Positions 11,538-21,951 of a stretch of DNA of 64,000 bases are shown here, piece by piece. Every line of letters begins with the position of its first letter. Position 1 is the stretch's first letter. Below the pieces are notes generated by a model that had not been told where the DNA came from, ran no database searches, and saw nothing but the letters and a program-made list of their open reading frames with translations. Source of the DNA: Pardosa pseudoannulata (lineage: Eukaryota; Arthropoda; Arachnida; Araneae; Lycosidae). Where the stretch lies: positions 67,906,616-67,970,615 of the forward strand of contig CM063502.1 in assembly GCA_032207245.1 (NCBI GenBank). Direction: 5' to 3'. The position numbers were made by a program, and so were the translations under genes.

Positions 11538-11593
11538 GAATATTCTAGAACACTGTTCCAGTGGAATGAAGAATGTTCTAGTAACTTCTAGAA
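11538..11593. promoter_or_regulatory. cluster of heat-shock-element-like motifs
   Basis: Pentamers of the heat-shock factor site (GAA or its complement TTC, every 5 bp, alternating) are dense here. GAA at 11538, TTC at 11543 and GAA at 11548 form a perfect triplet. A second run has GAA 11571, TTC 11576, a one-base miss (GTA) at 11581, TTC 11586 and GAA 11591. Further GAA/TTC units lie between the runs. HSF trimers are known to bind such arrays. No heat-shock gene is visible nearby, so function is inference; the array could sit in a mobile element or be chance palindromy of TTCTAGAA. Confidence 0.4.
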
Positions 11594-11599
11594 CAGAAA

Positions 11600-12090
11600 A
11601 ACTAATTTACATTTAAAGTATAACTCCGCAACCCGACTTTGAGAATTTGACCTAAAAACCTCTTGTGCCGAAAAGCATTTCCTCTTTACCATAGAACTCC
11701 ACAAAGAGAGGTGTATCAATAAACCTGGTGATCCAAAAGTCGGGATTTACAATCAAATCGAATGATTCGGACAACTAATAAAGACAATAAGATGTGTTTT
11801 ACCCCAATCATATGGAAAAAAACCTAATGTTTTGTAACGCGGGGCAAAATAAAACCTTGAATTGGTAGATGATGGCATTGCCGGTTTTCTGCCATCGAAT
11901 TGCATGAGGTAGATAGCTTAAAAGAGCATCTGCATGAGATACTGGTGGTCGAAGCTGTATGCCTAGAAATACTGTCCTTAGTGAAGACTCTTAAACTATA
12001 CATCAAAAAATTGAAAAGTGCCCTATTGAAAACATGCAGCTGCATGTACAATGTGAAAAGAACCATTGTTGTTTACTGCATTGACCGAAG
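11600..12090. other. unresolved stretch with short open frames
   Basis: A plus-strand 65-codon frame (11900-12097) with a leucine-rich helical look and an 80-codon minus frame overlap. Neither has clear splice sites or a recognised motif. Confidence 0.25.
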
Positions 12091-12105
12091 TAACTGAAAT
12101 ATTTT

Positions 12106-12150
12106 GGTTTGGTTTGGAGGGCTACGGTCTACTGTTTTGCACACGAGGGC
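12106..12150 (-). mobile_element. very short 5'-truncated SINE family A (45 bp)
   Basis: Only the 3' tail is present (GGTTTGGTTTGG, then the CTACGGTCTACTG and ACACGAGGGC blocks). It is framed by TAACTGAAATATTTT (12091-12105) and TAACTGAGATATTTT (12151-12165), a 15-bp duplication with one mismatch, so this is a complete insertion event of a severely truncated copy. Confidence 0.85.
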
Positions 12151-12169
12151 TAACTGAGATATTTTGAGT

Positions 12170-13010
12170 TTCAAGTTCTTCGGTGTTACATGCAAAATAA
12201 GGAAGTATCTCAGCAACACGAGTCCGACCAAACGAAAAGTTGCTTACTACTGTAAACGATGAAATGCATCATCTCTCAAATATAGAACTGGATAACGGAA
12301 AATAGTTTGATTAGTTTTTAGGTAACTGGTACGCAGTGTTTTACAATCAAGTCGTCTGAGAGTCAGGTAAAGAATACAGTGTAACTTTCGGTCACCAACA
12401 AAACTACTCTAGCATTATTTTTATTTATTTTCTTATTATTGCTTTCGTCACTAAAATTCTGGCTTCTTTTCCATCCGATTGGTGCAAATCACACTTTTCT
12501 TTCCCTTTATTCGTTGACGAATTATTCGTTTTAACACTTGTTCTGGCTTTTGGATCAATTGTCAAGTATGGGCACGTGTGTGTGTGTGAGTATTATGTAA
12601 TCAAACTCACCAAAGTAAATTATCTGAAATAAATTTCTGACTATTCTATACATAAAGAAGCAACCTTTAGAGAAATTCTTTGTTTCTCTTTCAATTCTGG
12701 TAACTTGGCGACCACGAGAACACGAACTTAATTTCTGTTTAGCTCAACTAATCTACTTTAGACAACTTAGTTTTGGTTGTTAGCGTCTCTCACGGAGTAT
12801 ACTCTTAACACTAATTGGTTGTCTCCTTTGTGTCCCTATGGCAATATATAAGCGAATATACAAAGTTTGGATGGCAGAGCCCCAAGCATTTTCTTCAATA
12901 AACCTTTCATTTTTATTTTCAAGTTTTGCTGTTTTAATTCATGGCCTTGTGACTGTTCTTTTATCCAACATGGATATAAAACCTCTTTGTAATTGGAAAA
13001 AACACCCCCT
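12170..13010. other. non-coding DNA, nothing recognised
   Basis: No supported gene or repeat was found. Frames that begin here run into the microsatellite at 13015. Confidence 0.4.
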
Positions 13011-13014
13011 CTCC

Positions 13015-13030
13015 TTCTCTCTTCTCTCTC

Positions 13031-13127
<97 letters not shown>

Positions 13128-13180
13128 GTGTGTATGTGCGTGTGCGTGTGCGTGAGTGTGTGTGTGTGTGTGTGTGTGTG
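13015..13180. repeat. compound (TC)n-(TG)n microsatellite
   Basis: About 77 bp of TC repeat with one TG interruption is followed by about 89 bp of TG repeat with few changes. Four reported open frames across it are low-complexity artefacts (Ser-Leu, Cys-Val, Thr-His and Arg-Glu repeats). Confidence 0.98.
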
Positions 13181-13184
13181 ATGA

Positions 13185-14030
13185 GACAAGATCCATTGTT
13201 TTCTATTCATTTTATAAAGTAAACGTAAATCATGACGGTCCACTTAAGGTAAAATTTACATTTTCTTATTCGTCATTAGCTCGTAAAATAAATTCCAATG
13301 AATATATTTAAACAATATTTATACATACAGAAACTAACATATTCACCTATATATTCAACCAAATGCTTTTAAAAGTTATTCAAATATTTCAGATTTTTAC
13401 AAAAACTATTTTTCTTAAAAGAAAATCCTATTTTCTAAAAAAAATCAATAAAATAAATACGCAGGTTTTAGATATTAGTTTATTACATAGCTAGAAATCA
13501 ATAAAATATTTTAGCAAAAATTTCTTCAATTCATTAAAATATTTTGAAAAATATGTATTGCAGACAAAAATAACAAAAAAAAAAGTTTCAAGGAAAACCC
13601 TCTTAAATATTTTAAATTAGCTGACAGACGAAAGTAAAAAAAATAAAAAATAAATAACAGAAATATGAATTTGAAAAAAAAAAAGGTTCGAACTTTTTAT
13701 ATTATTTTAAGGTAAAAAATATTCGTGGAAGATAATTGTTTACAGTTTTTCGACTTTATAAAAACCCACTTTTAATTTATTATTCATAGTATATATTTGC
13801 TTCTAGTTGTAAAGTAAAAAATAAAGTATTTTTAATCCTAAATGCATATTTTATTAAAATAAAAATAATTTTTGAAAAATGTTAAAGGAATGACAATTTA
13901 TGGTAGACAAATTTTAAATATTTAAAGAAATTAAATTTACATCAACATTACATTTTATAAAAGTAATTGATGAAATCAAATTACCTGTCCAGGATATGCA
14001 AAAATACTATATTTGATGTTATGGAAATCT
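13185..14030. other. AT-rich DNA with A-runs
   Basis: Very A/T-rich with several A-tracts near 13565-13685. No gene seen. Confidence 0.4.
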
Positions 14031-14031
14031 G

Positions 14032-14142
14032 CATAATAGGAGATAATTTTGCCGAATAGTGTAGGTTTGAAAGTCGAAAGTTTTATTTCGACTTCAATAG
14101 GACTCAAACCTACACTATTCGGCAAAATTATCTCCTATTATG
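14032..14142. repeat. 39-bp perfect inverted repeat with nested hairpin
   Basis: The arms 14032-14070 and 14104-14142 are exactly complementary over 39 nt. The 33-nt spacer holds a second stem, AAGTCGAAA (14071-14079) with TTTCGACTT (14086-14094). An RNA copy would form a long perfect duplex with a two-part tip. It could be a foldback transposon remnant; no TSD was found. Confidence 0.9.
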
Positions 14143-14260
14143 AACTCCTATTATAACCTAAAAAATCGTTGAAAAGGTAATATTGAGTACTCATTAAGCA
14201 ACTTGTACCAGTTAAATGACTTTCATAATTTAGTATTTGAGCTTAGGGAAAATAAAAATC

Positions 14261-14890
14261 TTAACACTTCGAGTGCGAGCAACGTATCTTTACGTTTTTT
14301 TTTTTTTTTTTTTTTTTTTTTCAGTCTGTCACTGGAGCGCGTGCCACGTAAAAATACGTATTTAGTAGATTTGTGGTGGATACCCGCTAACCACCACAAA
14401 TCTACTAAATACGTATAATTATATGTATGTGTGACATTATATGCGTGTTGTTTGCGTTGCAACGCTTTGCACTTTTTCTTTCCACAAGTTATGATTGTCG
14501 AATTACTCTGTCTTTTGTTGCGTTATTTCGTCTTCAATCGAATTCCTAGCTCCAGAACGTAGAAGTCGTGTTTTGTCAATTTGAAGCTTGTTTTTCTATT
14601 GTTGAATACAAAAATTGGTAAAATGAGCCGTTGTGACAAAGATAGTGATGAAGAAATATGCGCTGACAGATTATCGGACTTTAATTTTAAAAATCGTTTA
14701 TTTTTGCAATTTCGTAAAAATATTGTTTTTTTTTTTTTTTTTTTTTTTGTTAAATAATCCTACAGTATATATTAAAGTGTAAAATAAAATAAGTTTCGTT
14801 CATAAAAACAAAGTAGTTTTCGATTTACTGCGGTTTTTGTGAATAACTAAACTTTCGCGCGATTAACGAAAAAACGCCCGCTGCACGCGT
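14261..14890 (+). mobile_element. piggyBac-like element, right end lost at a Tc1 relic
   Basis: The segment begins with TTAA (14261-14264) then CACTTCGAGTGCGAG, and shares GGAGCGCGTGCCACGTA with GAGCGCGGGTCACGTA in the TTAA-flanked element at 31095-31708. Its 3' part (GAATAACTAAACTTTCGCGCG) also matches that element near 31633-31654. The 3' terminus with TTAA is missing, replaced by Tc1-like sequence from about 14890. A frame from ATG 14623 (MSRCDKDSDEEICADRLSDF) has the acidic character of piggyBac transposase N-termini but ends in a poly-T tract after about 40 codons. Confidence 0.5.
14354..14416. repeat. 26-bp perfect inverted repeat, 11-nt loop
   Basis: The arms 14354-14379 and 14391-14416 are exactly complementary; the loop is 14380-14390. 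It lies in the subterminal part of the piggyBac-like element and includes its ATACGTATTTAGTAG block. Confidence 0.92.
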
Positions 14891-14892
14891 AA

Positions 14893-15703
14893 GTTGGCTG
14901 TGCAAGGAATTTGAACGATCAAGATGCTCGAGGAATGAGGAGAAAATCTAGATCAAACCTGAAACTATCCGCCCCTTTATGAAATGTGTTACAGTGACAT
15001 CTAGTAAGATTGTTAATGTGAAAACAGTTCGAAGAATCCTTCGATCTGAAGGATTTTATTGCAGAGTTCCGTACTCACTTATATCCAGAGCAAATCAAAG
15101 GTAAGGGCTGAAGTTTGCTAATAAATATATTCATAATGATGATTCTTTTTGGAAAACTTCTTTAGAGGTGAGAATAAATAGTGTTTGGGGAAGTGGTAGA
15201 AGAGGGGAATTCTAGCAGAATAGAAACAAGTAACTGAAACTCAAATGTTGTTCCTTCAGTGAAACATTGGGAAGGAGGAGTAATGGTTTGAGACTCAATG
15301 TCAGCTACTGGTATTGGCAAATTAATCTTCATTAGAAGACGATGGATCGGTTCAAATGCTTGAAGATATTGCAAGATAATGTACAGCCATCTAATGAGAG
15401 TTGAAAGCCGGTGGACCTTTCAACATGACAAAGATTCAACACAAGCAGAAAAAATTGTGAAAGAAGGATAATACACCTGAAGAACTCTATAGCTATCCTG
15501 ATTAGTCAAATAGGGATCCTATTGAAATCTTATGGGATAAACTTAACAGAGAAGTTAGAAAATACAATTTCCAACATAAAAGCTCCTTTAAAAGCATCTT
15601 GCTGCAATCTTGGAATGAAATTATGCCAGATACAGCCCAAAATCATGTTGCTTCATTGCCTACACGTCATGATTGATCCACAAGGACAAGTTACCTTGAA
15701 CTA
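14893..15703 (+). pseudogene. Tc1/mariner-type transposase pseudogene
   Basis: Conceptual translation in shifting frames gives the Tc1 order of motifs: a helix-turn-helix-like region with VNVKTVRRILRSEGF (about 15013-15060), SVKHWEGGVMV and a GIGKLIFI block (about 15258-15335), WTFQHDKDST (about 15412-15441) where the family has QQDNDPKHT, then RDPIEILWDKLNREV (about 15512-15556), equivalent to the NPIExLWxxLKxxV end of the DDE catalytic domain. Family members cut and paste at TA dinucleotides. The gene has several stops and frame changes, and the second catalytic Asp region is degraded (DND to HDKD). It is dead. The 60-codon frame at 15522-15704 is its best-preserved 3' part. Terminal inverted repeats were not recognised. 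Confidence 0.8.
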
Positions 15704-15704
15704 A

Positions 15705-18045
15705 ATTATTTTTATATGCATAATTTACGCTAATTTTTATTTGAATTATATGTAAATTTTTATGTTACGTGATTATCGTTAAACGAATTTATTTATCAAA
15801 TTTAAGTGTTTATTTTTCAAATTAGTAATTAAAAAAGTAATTTATTGAATGGTAATTACATAACATATACATAAATATGTAACCGCGATATGTATTTCAA
15901 TATAAAAAAGGCAGTTTTATTTTATAATTGCTTAAACATGGTATTTTTATTCTGTATGTTGATTTGTGTGACTGGCCGTATGTAAAATATGCCACCAGTT
16001 TAAAAATTCATTAATATCATATGCTTATATGAATCTGGAATAAGACTTAGTAAACTGATGACATACAGACTAAGTGTTTTAAATTGAATAAAATACTCAA
16101 ATTCGATGTAATGAAATTCAATGGCATTTTTCCCTGGTTTTGGCTGGAATCCAGGGATACATCTTTTCTTATTTTGACTTGCTACATACAAAAGTATGGA
16201 GATGTACTTTTTTACTTGTGTCAATAAAAATGCTAACTTTAAATTATTTGTACATTATGCTGTGTTCGAATTTAATGTGAAAAATTCGCAGCCATGACAT
16301 TTCTAAAGCAATAAGAATCCAAAATTAATCAGAATTTTTTTCGTCCATAAAACCTTCATTTATCAGTAAGTTAAATGTGGAGATTTAATTCCATTTTATT
16401 GTAGTCCAAATAACTCTTTCTTTGAAAGATTTTCTGGGAATTAGCTCTGATCGTTTTTCTTCCTTCATAGTAATTACTTTTATGCTGTGTTTCCGATAGC
16501 CCTAATTGAAAATAAAGAATTAAAGCCCACATACATTTAAATTGAATTCTTATTGACTACCTTGTATTTCCGTTCCTAAGAAACAGAATAAGTAATCATT
16601 AATTAAAGCAAATTAATAAGTTTTTTGATGCTGGAAATCGCATGTTCCTATACAATAAATTAATTCTTAATTTCTCGTTATTTTTCCTATCATACGTTCA
16701 TTTGTTATCATTCACTATCATACTCTAATAATTTTAGGGTTCGTGTATAATTGTATTCATTTTTCAATGGATTTAATATCTAAATATTTTGGCACCCATG
16801 AGCATACATTATTTAAGGACAAAATCTTTTTATATACTTTTATTCAACTCTCACTGTATGTCGTCTAGAGTAATCAATTTTATATACTAATGTATTTTCG
16901 TTAGATGACAATACATGATACAATCATAAAATTATACAACTGCACGAGATATATTAATTCATTTTAATAAATAGTTTTTTAATAGTTGGTATTGTCTTCC
17001 TTTTATACATGCGTTGGGTTGCCCAGTTGGAAAATGTTTTTTCCAAGTTGTTACCTAAGGTTCATTTCCATAAAAATTTCTTTCCGATTATAGATGTTAT
17101 TAGCTTTGACAAACAGCTTCAAATTTATTGAAAAAATATCCAATTGTTTACTTTTCCTCAAATTTTCAAGTTTTAATATCATACGAATAATATTTCACAT
17201 TTAACTAGTTGCGACAAACCCGTGTTGTTTGTATTTCATATAAAGAGTTTTAGTGTTTATATAAATCAGGACACTATATATAGTTTTATTTTGAGAATAT
17301 AATTTATTTTTAGTTGCATTGTATTGTTAATTCTGGCCTTGCAAACAAATTGCATTTTAGGCCTTAGCCAGCATAAGGGGGGGGGGTTCAATGGGCTTCG
17401 ACCCCTTCCCCCTGAAGTTATGAAGTTTACTGAACTACATTTTGAAACTGAAGTAAAAAAAACATTAAATTAAAAAATTTAATATAAAGTATATTTTAGT
17501 ATAATTTTTTAATATAAAAACATAAATTTTTTTAGAACTGCACATTTAAATACAATTTAACTTTTCTTTAATTTCAATCTTTTTTAAGTGATACAAATTA
17601 TTTTATAATATATATAAGGATTTGAATTCGAAAAGAGTGAAATTATATATGTTAATGCCCTCATTTTATGTTTTTTATTTATTAAATTAATGTGTGATCG
17701 TTTTTAAAGTATTACTTAAAAAATGTATAATTATGTAACATAACTTTTGTACTAAATATAAGTCTTTGTGGAGAATGGATTTAGTACAATTTCGAAGTAA
17801 CTATATTTGCAATTTCATTCACTACGTAAATTTATAGCGAGAAAATGATTAATTGAAAAAAAAAATTGATACAAAAGTTTAAAGGATTTGGGGGGAGAGG
17901 GAGATAATTGTTTAGAGATTTAAAAAAAACTCATAACCAGTTGCGTTCTTTTTTATCATTTAACTTTTTAAAATGACTTGCAACATTTTCAAAGGAAAGC
18001 ACTCATTTTTATTCAAACTGATTTATACATTTACTCAAACATTAC
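15705..18045. other. long AT-rich stretch, nothing recognised
   Basis: No supported gene. Contains a nine-G run near 17378-17387 and many A/T tracts. The 74-codon minus-strand frame at 16000-16224 has no splice or motif support. Confidence 0.4.
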
Positions 18046-18048
18046 ACA

Positions 18049-18340
18049 AGTTTGTGCATGGACTGTTAGATACATATAATATTAAATTTTATAAACATTC
18101 AATTTTATATAATTTTCTAAATTTTATGTTTTTCTAGATTAGAAATGGAAAATATCATGCAGGGCTTAGCCCAGTTTGAGTTAAGTTTGCGCATGGACTA
18201 TTAGATACATATAATGTTAAATTTTATATAATTTTAATGCAATTATGAGCATTCAATTTCATGTAATTTACTAAATTTTATGTTTTTCTAATTTAGAAAT
18301 GTGAAATATCATGCAGGGCTCAGCCCAGTTTGAGTTATAA
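18049..18340. repeat. ~136-bp direct tandem duplication
   Basis: Two units start GTTTG(T/C)GCATGGACT at 18049 and 18185 and end CATGCAGGGCT(T/C)AGCCCAGTTTGAGTTA. The second unit carries a short insertion around ATGCAATTATGAGC. Confidence 0.8.
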
Positions 18341-18635
18341 AATGGAAGCACTCACTTAGAATTTTTTCAAATAAATAATAATGCATATGTTGGTTATTTA
18401 TAATTATTTATCACATTATTAATTACACCAATTTAACAACATGAAAAAAAATGTATCAACACTTGCATATTCTGTGCAACAATCCCCTATATAATAATAG
18501 TCTAAGTTATCTGTCCGCCTGTCCTCGAATTTATGAAGCGGTTGGATATGGAATGGCTAGAGGCATCCATATTGGATTCTTGATGTGTTAGGTTTAGCAA
18601 AATTCAAAGAGAGTAAAGTTTATCTTCTCCTAAAC

Positions 18636-18961
18636 CAGGGCTGTCCAACTACGAAGATCCCACGGGCCAGAATTCTGGTCACTGATCACCTGGCGGGCCG
18701 CAGTTTGGAAAAGTTGAACAATAACCTCTTATACAATAAAAAATTAATAGTTGAATTATTAATTATAAAGCAATGGAACAGAAGGAATATAAAACAATTT
18801 GCGATCAAGAGGAAACTTCGGGGACCTTAGCTTGACCAAGAATGTTAGTCTCGGATGCTTCTTGATACCATAAAATTCTGAAAAAAGAAATATGTTGAAT
18901 AAGAAGGCGGGCCGCACAATTTGTGTTATCTGGCAGGATGCGGCCCAGTTGGACAGCCTTG
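18636..18961. mobile_element. non-autonomous hAT element (326 bp)
   Basis: The termini CAGGGCTGTCCAAC and GTTGGACAGCCTTG are inverted repeats with one mismatch, of the CAGGG type known from hAT transposons. The flanks carry the exact 8-bp duplication TCCTAAAC (18628-18635 and 18962-18969), the hAT target size. The interior has no transposase; the 81-codon plus frame crossing the left end is not a gene. Confidence 0.92.
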
Positions 18962-19153
18962 TCCTAAACTATCGATCCGATTCTAAAATAAATTGGTTGA
19001 AATATGTTTCATATCACAGCAAGAAATACGGTCATCTTTGAAGCTTTCGGAATCTACCCCTTCCTTTTTTCCAGTGTTTAATGTCATTATTTCAAGCCCT
19101 ATTTTCCAATGTTAAGAGCAGGTGATTAAATTTATCACATAATACATAGGTAA

Positions 19154-19288
19154 GGGCCGGTCTCACCCAAGTCGCTTAACGGTTAACCACGATTAACTCA
19201 TGGATCCAACCAATGGTGGGACGCAATTCTCCGTTTAAACAGAGATTAATCGCGGTTAGCAGTTAAATGACTTTGGTAAGACTGGCCC
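19154..19288. mobile_element. PIF/Harbinger-type MITE, family GGGCCGGTCTCACC, copy 1
   Basis: Long inverted termini (GGGCCGGTCTCACC and the complement-type end GGTAAGACTGGCCC) make the element nearly palindromic. It is flanked by the 3-bp duplication TAA (19151-19153, 19289-19291), matching the TWA preference of PIF/Harbinger. Related copies are at 51095-51214 and 51493-51616. Confidence 0.8.
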
Positions 19289-19977
19289 TAAAAATAAAAA
19301 ATAAAAAATTCTAGCCTTATGACGTCATTCTTTTAACCATCTAATTTAATCATTTCTTATTTTAAATCATTTAAATATCGTCTGCATTATTTTCATACTT
19401 TTTATCACTGAACTTAGATGTTACGTAAATAATTTTCTTTTATATTTGGCTTAAATAATAGATTAGGTACATATGGGGTAATTTTAAATTTAATCATCGA
19501 TATATTTTGTTGCAATGAAAATTTAATCACCGGTATTGACAACAAACTCTTTTCATAAAAATCTAGGAATCTATTTCCCAGATTAATAAATATCTAGCGT
19601 TTAAGTTATATATCTTTGAAAATTAAGAAGTTTGTTCGTTTGTGTGTTTGTTTTTTATACACAACCACACGGTTTGCAATCGATTCGCTCAATTTTGGAC
19701 ATCATTCATATATACCGCCAAATAATCACTGTCCATATTAAAACCTCTGCTGTCCATCCTATCACGTAATATGACAAGAAAAAATTAAAGTTGGCAAATA
19801 ACATACGGTCACTATTTTTTTAAGCTAATTTTAAATTTTACCATGCCAAAAACTTTTTGAGATAATTCTAAACTTTTAAGATGATTTAGAGGAAGATAAA
19901 GTCATAGACAAATAAGAAAATATCTTATCCCGTCATATGATGGACTATATACTAGTATTAAGATAAATAGCTATTAA

Positions 19978-20382
19978 CACTTTGACTGCCAAGCCAAAAT
20001 TGCAAATGTTCACAACGGGGCCAAACTTCTTTTTGTGTAATTTGTATTTTTTCAACATAAAACTATATATAAAAACAATATTTCAAGACAAACAATATTT
20101 TAAAACAAACTCTCTCTATATATATTCCCTTTTTTGTTGCATGTTCCAAATATTTAATTTTTCATAAAATCGTCACATATACCAATTTGCGCAAACCACG
20201 TATACCTAACACATCGTAGAGAGCCCAACAATCAAACTCCAATACGATTTTCATGTAACTGATAACATCTTTGATAGCCATGGCCTGAAGTGTTAAAACA
20301 CCATGGCTATCATATCGGATAGCCAGTGTCTCAACGGAAATATCACTGGATATCATATATGATAGCCATGGCAGTCAAAGTG
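19978..20382. mobile_element. piggyBac-type MITE with TTAA flanks
   Basis: Perfect 14-bp inverted termini CACTTTGACTGCCA / TGGCAGTCAAAGTG are flanked by TTAA on both sides (19974-19977, 20383-20386), the obligatory piggyBac target. It contains an inner inverted repeat GATAGCCATGG / CCATGGCTATC (20273-20283, 20301-20311). It begins only 18 bp after the end of the Helitron H2. The short frames inside are shadows. Confidence 0.88.
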
Positions 20383-20389
20383 TTAAACA

Positions 20390-20625
20390 GTTTTAAAATA
20401 ATTTAAAATTGGGATTTACTGAAAAATTATAATTTTATGTACAACTTTTACATACAGAAAATTAAGATTAAAAGCATCCTAGGTTTTAAACAAACCTAGG
20501 TTTTTTTTTTATCAAAAACTCAATAAAACCCAGGTTGGTTGAGATTTTTTTGTAAAAAATTATTCCTCATGGTGACAAGAATATTTCGATATGTTTTTAT
20601 ATTTCAAGCTTTTCGACTTTCCCCC
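20390..20625. other. AT-rich flank, possible intron
   Basis: Contains a short self-complementary CCTAGG-centred stretch near 20474-20500. Ends in the pyrimidine tract of the exon at 20628. Confidence 0.35.
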
Positions 20626-20627
20626 AG

Positions 20628-20760
20628 TAACATTTATCACTTGCCAGCAGAATGTCAATTAATCACAAACGTGATCTCTGTTACTGGTCAAATGAATTCT
20701 GTCCTATCTGAAATGTCTACCCAAGTAAAAGTAGAATTCCCGGAATTGACTAATGTATCG
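20628..20760 (+). CDS. candidate internal coding exon, unidentified
   Basis: A 133-nt GC-richer block lies between a good acceptor (CGACTTTCCCCCAG|, ending 20627) and a good donor (TCG|GTAAGA, starting 20761). One frame is fully open and gives about 44 residues including PAECQLITNVISV and EFPELTNVS; both other plus frames and the minus strand are less plausible. The frame implies a phase 2 intron before it and a phase 0 intron after it. I do not recognise the family. It is on the strand opposite to the exon at 5690-5887, so the two would belong to different genes. The upstream Met at 20539 lies in presumed intron. Confidence 0.5.
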
Positions 20761-20764
20761 GTAA

Positions 20765-21950
20765 GAACATACAAGAAATATCGTAAATTCTATATACTAT
20801 TCAAAAATCTAAAACCTTAAAATTGGAATAAAACAAAAATGAAAATGTTCTTGTATAAAAATAACTAGGTGTTGTTAGAACATCTGGTTTTTTTAATCAA
20901 CAAATAGCAGGATTACAATAGCAGTGAACCATTAATTACCTTATGCCTTATGTTTCTGAGACTCGACAAAAATTGCTTTAATTTCTGCCGGTTAAGAAAT
21001 GCAAATTCAAAAACTCTTTTAAATAACAAGTTGTAAGCAAGCACGATAATTAGCAGATTTTTATTTCGCTATTAATTATTACTAAATTAAATTTAAAGTA
21101 TTCGTGGTAGAATTGCGATTAACGTTGTTCTTATCATCGGAACGTTCTAAATTTAATTTAATGAAATAAACGTTTTTTAATCAGAGGATTATACGACAGT
21201 AGCTATTGATATTGAATTATTGAGACAAATTCTACTATCAGTTGAGGTACGATAGTGTTAGGATTATATCGTTACAACGAAGTTCTTGTTTCGGTATTAA
21301 AAAAATTAAATTTCTGTGAAAATAATCCCTTTTCTTTCGACTTAGCATGTTTTAATTAATTGATTAATTTCTTTGAATAGCTTTCATTAAGCCCAACAAA
21401 AGTACTTTTTAAGATGCAAGTCAGTTAATTACAATGCATCTTTTTTGAACGACTTTATTGGTATGTGACGATGTCCTGTAACATTTATTATTCTTTCTTC
21501 ATATACATGCTATTACAAATGAGCTGTAAATTCATATAATCGGAAAGAATGTAATCTGCCTTATATTTGTGTTCATTAAATCCAATTTTTGAATGAATAT
21601 TAGTTTGGAATTTTTTAAGAAGACAGTGAAATTTTTACTGAAATTTTGCCGTTTTTAACTCCTTAGCTAATGAAATATACGTAACTAACTAAGAATGAGA
21701 TTAAAAAAAGGGGTTTTTTAATGTCTTTCGTTCCTTATTGAATACAATTAGTGCCACAACATACCATTAATTTTAATTTGTTGTACCTTTTTTAGAAATT
21801 ATGAAACAAATTTTTCTATTTCATGAATACTTGAAGCACTCCAAATGCATTTCTAATAGTCACATCCCTCAGATATACACTATATCCCCTATCCATATTT
21901 TTCAAGAGAACAGAAATTTAAAATGATGGATACGGAAAATGAATGTAGAA
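20765..21950. other. AT-rich DNA, nothing recognised
   Basis: No gene or structured repeat seen; may be intron downstream of the 20628-20760 exon. Confidence 0.35.
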
Positions 21951-21951
21951 A

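Larger units (their letters stand above)
18483..19955 (+). mobile_element. non-autonomous Helitron family 1 (H2), twice interrupted
   Basis: It starts TCCCCTATATAATAATAG and ends with CCCGTCATATGATGG then ACTATATACTAG before a T, so the terminal CTAG is intact here. The order of internal blocks matches H1. A 326-bp hAT element (18636-18961) and a 135-bp Harbinger-type MITE (19154-19288) sit inside it, each with its own target duplication, so both are younger than this Helitron copy. Confidence 0.8.

Noticed and set aside
12836..13243. Thr-His / Arg-Glu / Ser-Leu repeat proteins
   Set aside because: Artefacts of the (TC)n-(TG)n tract.
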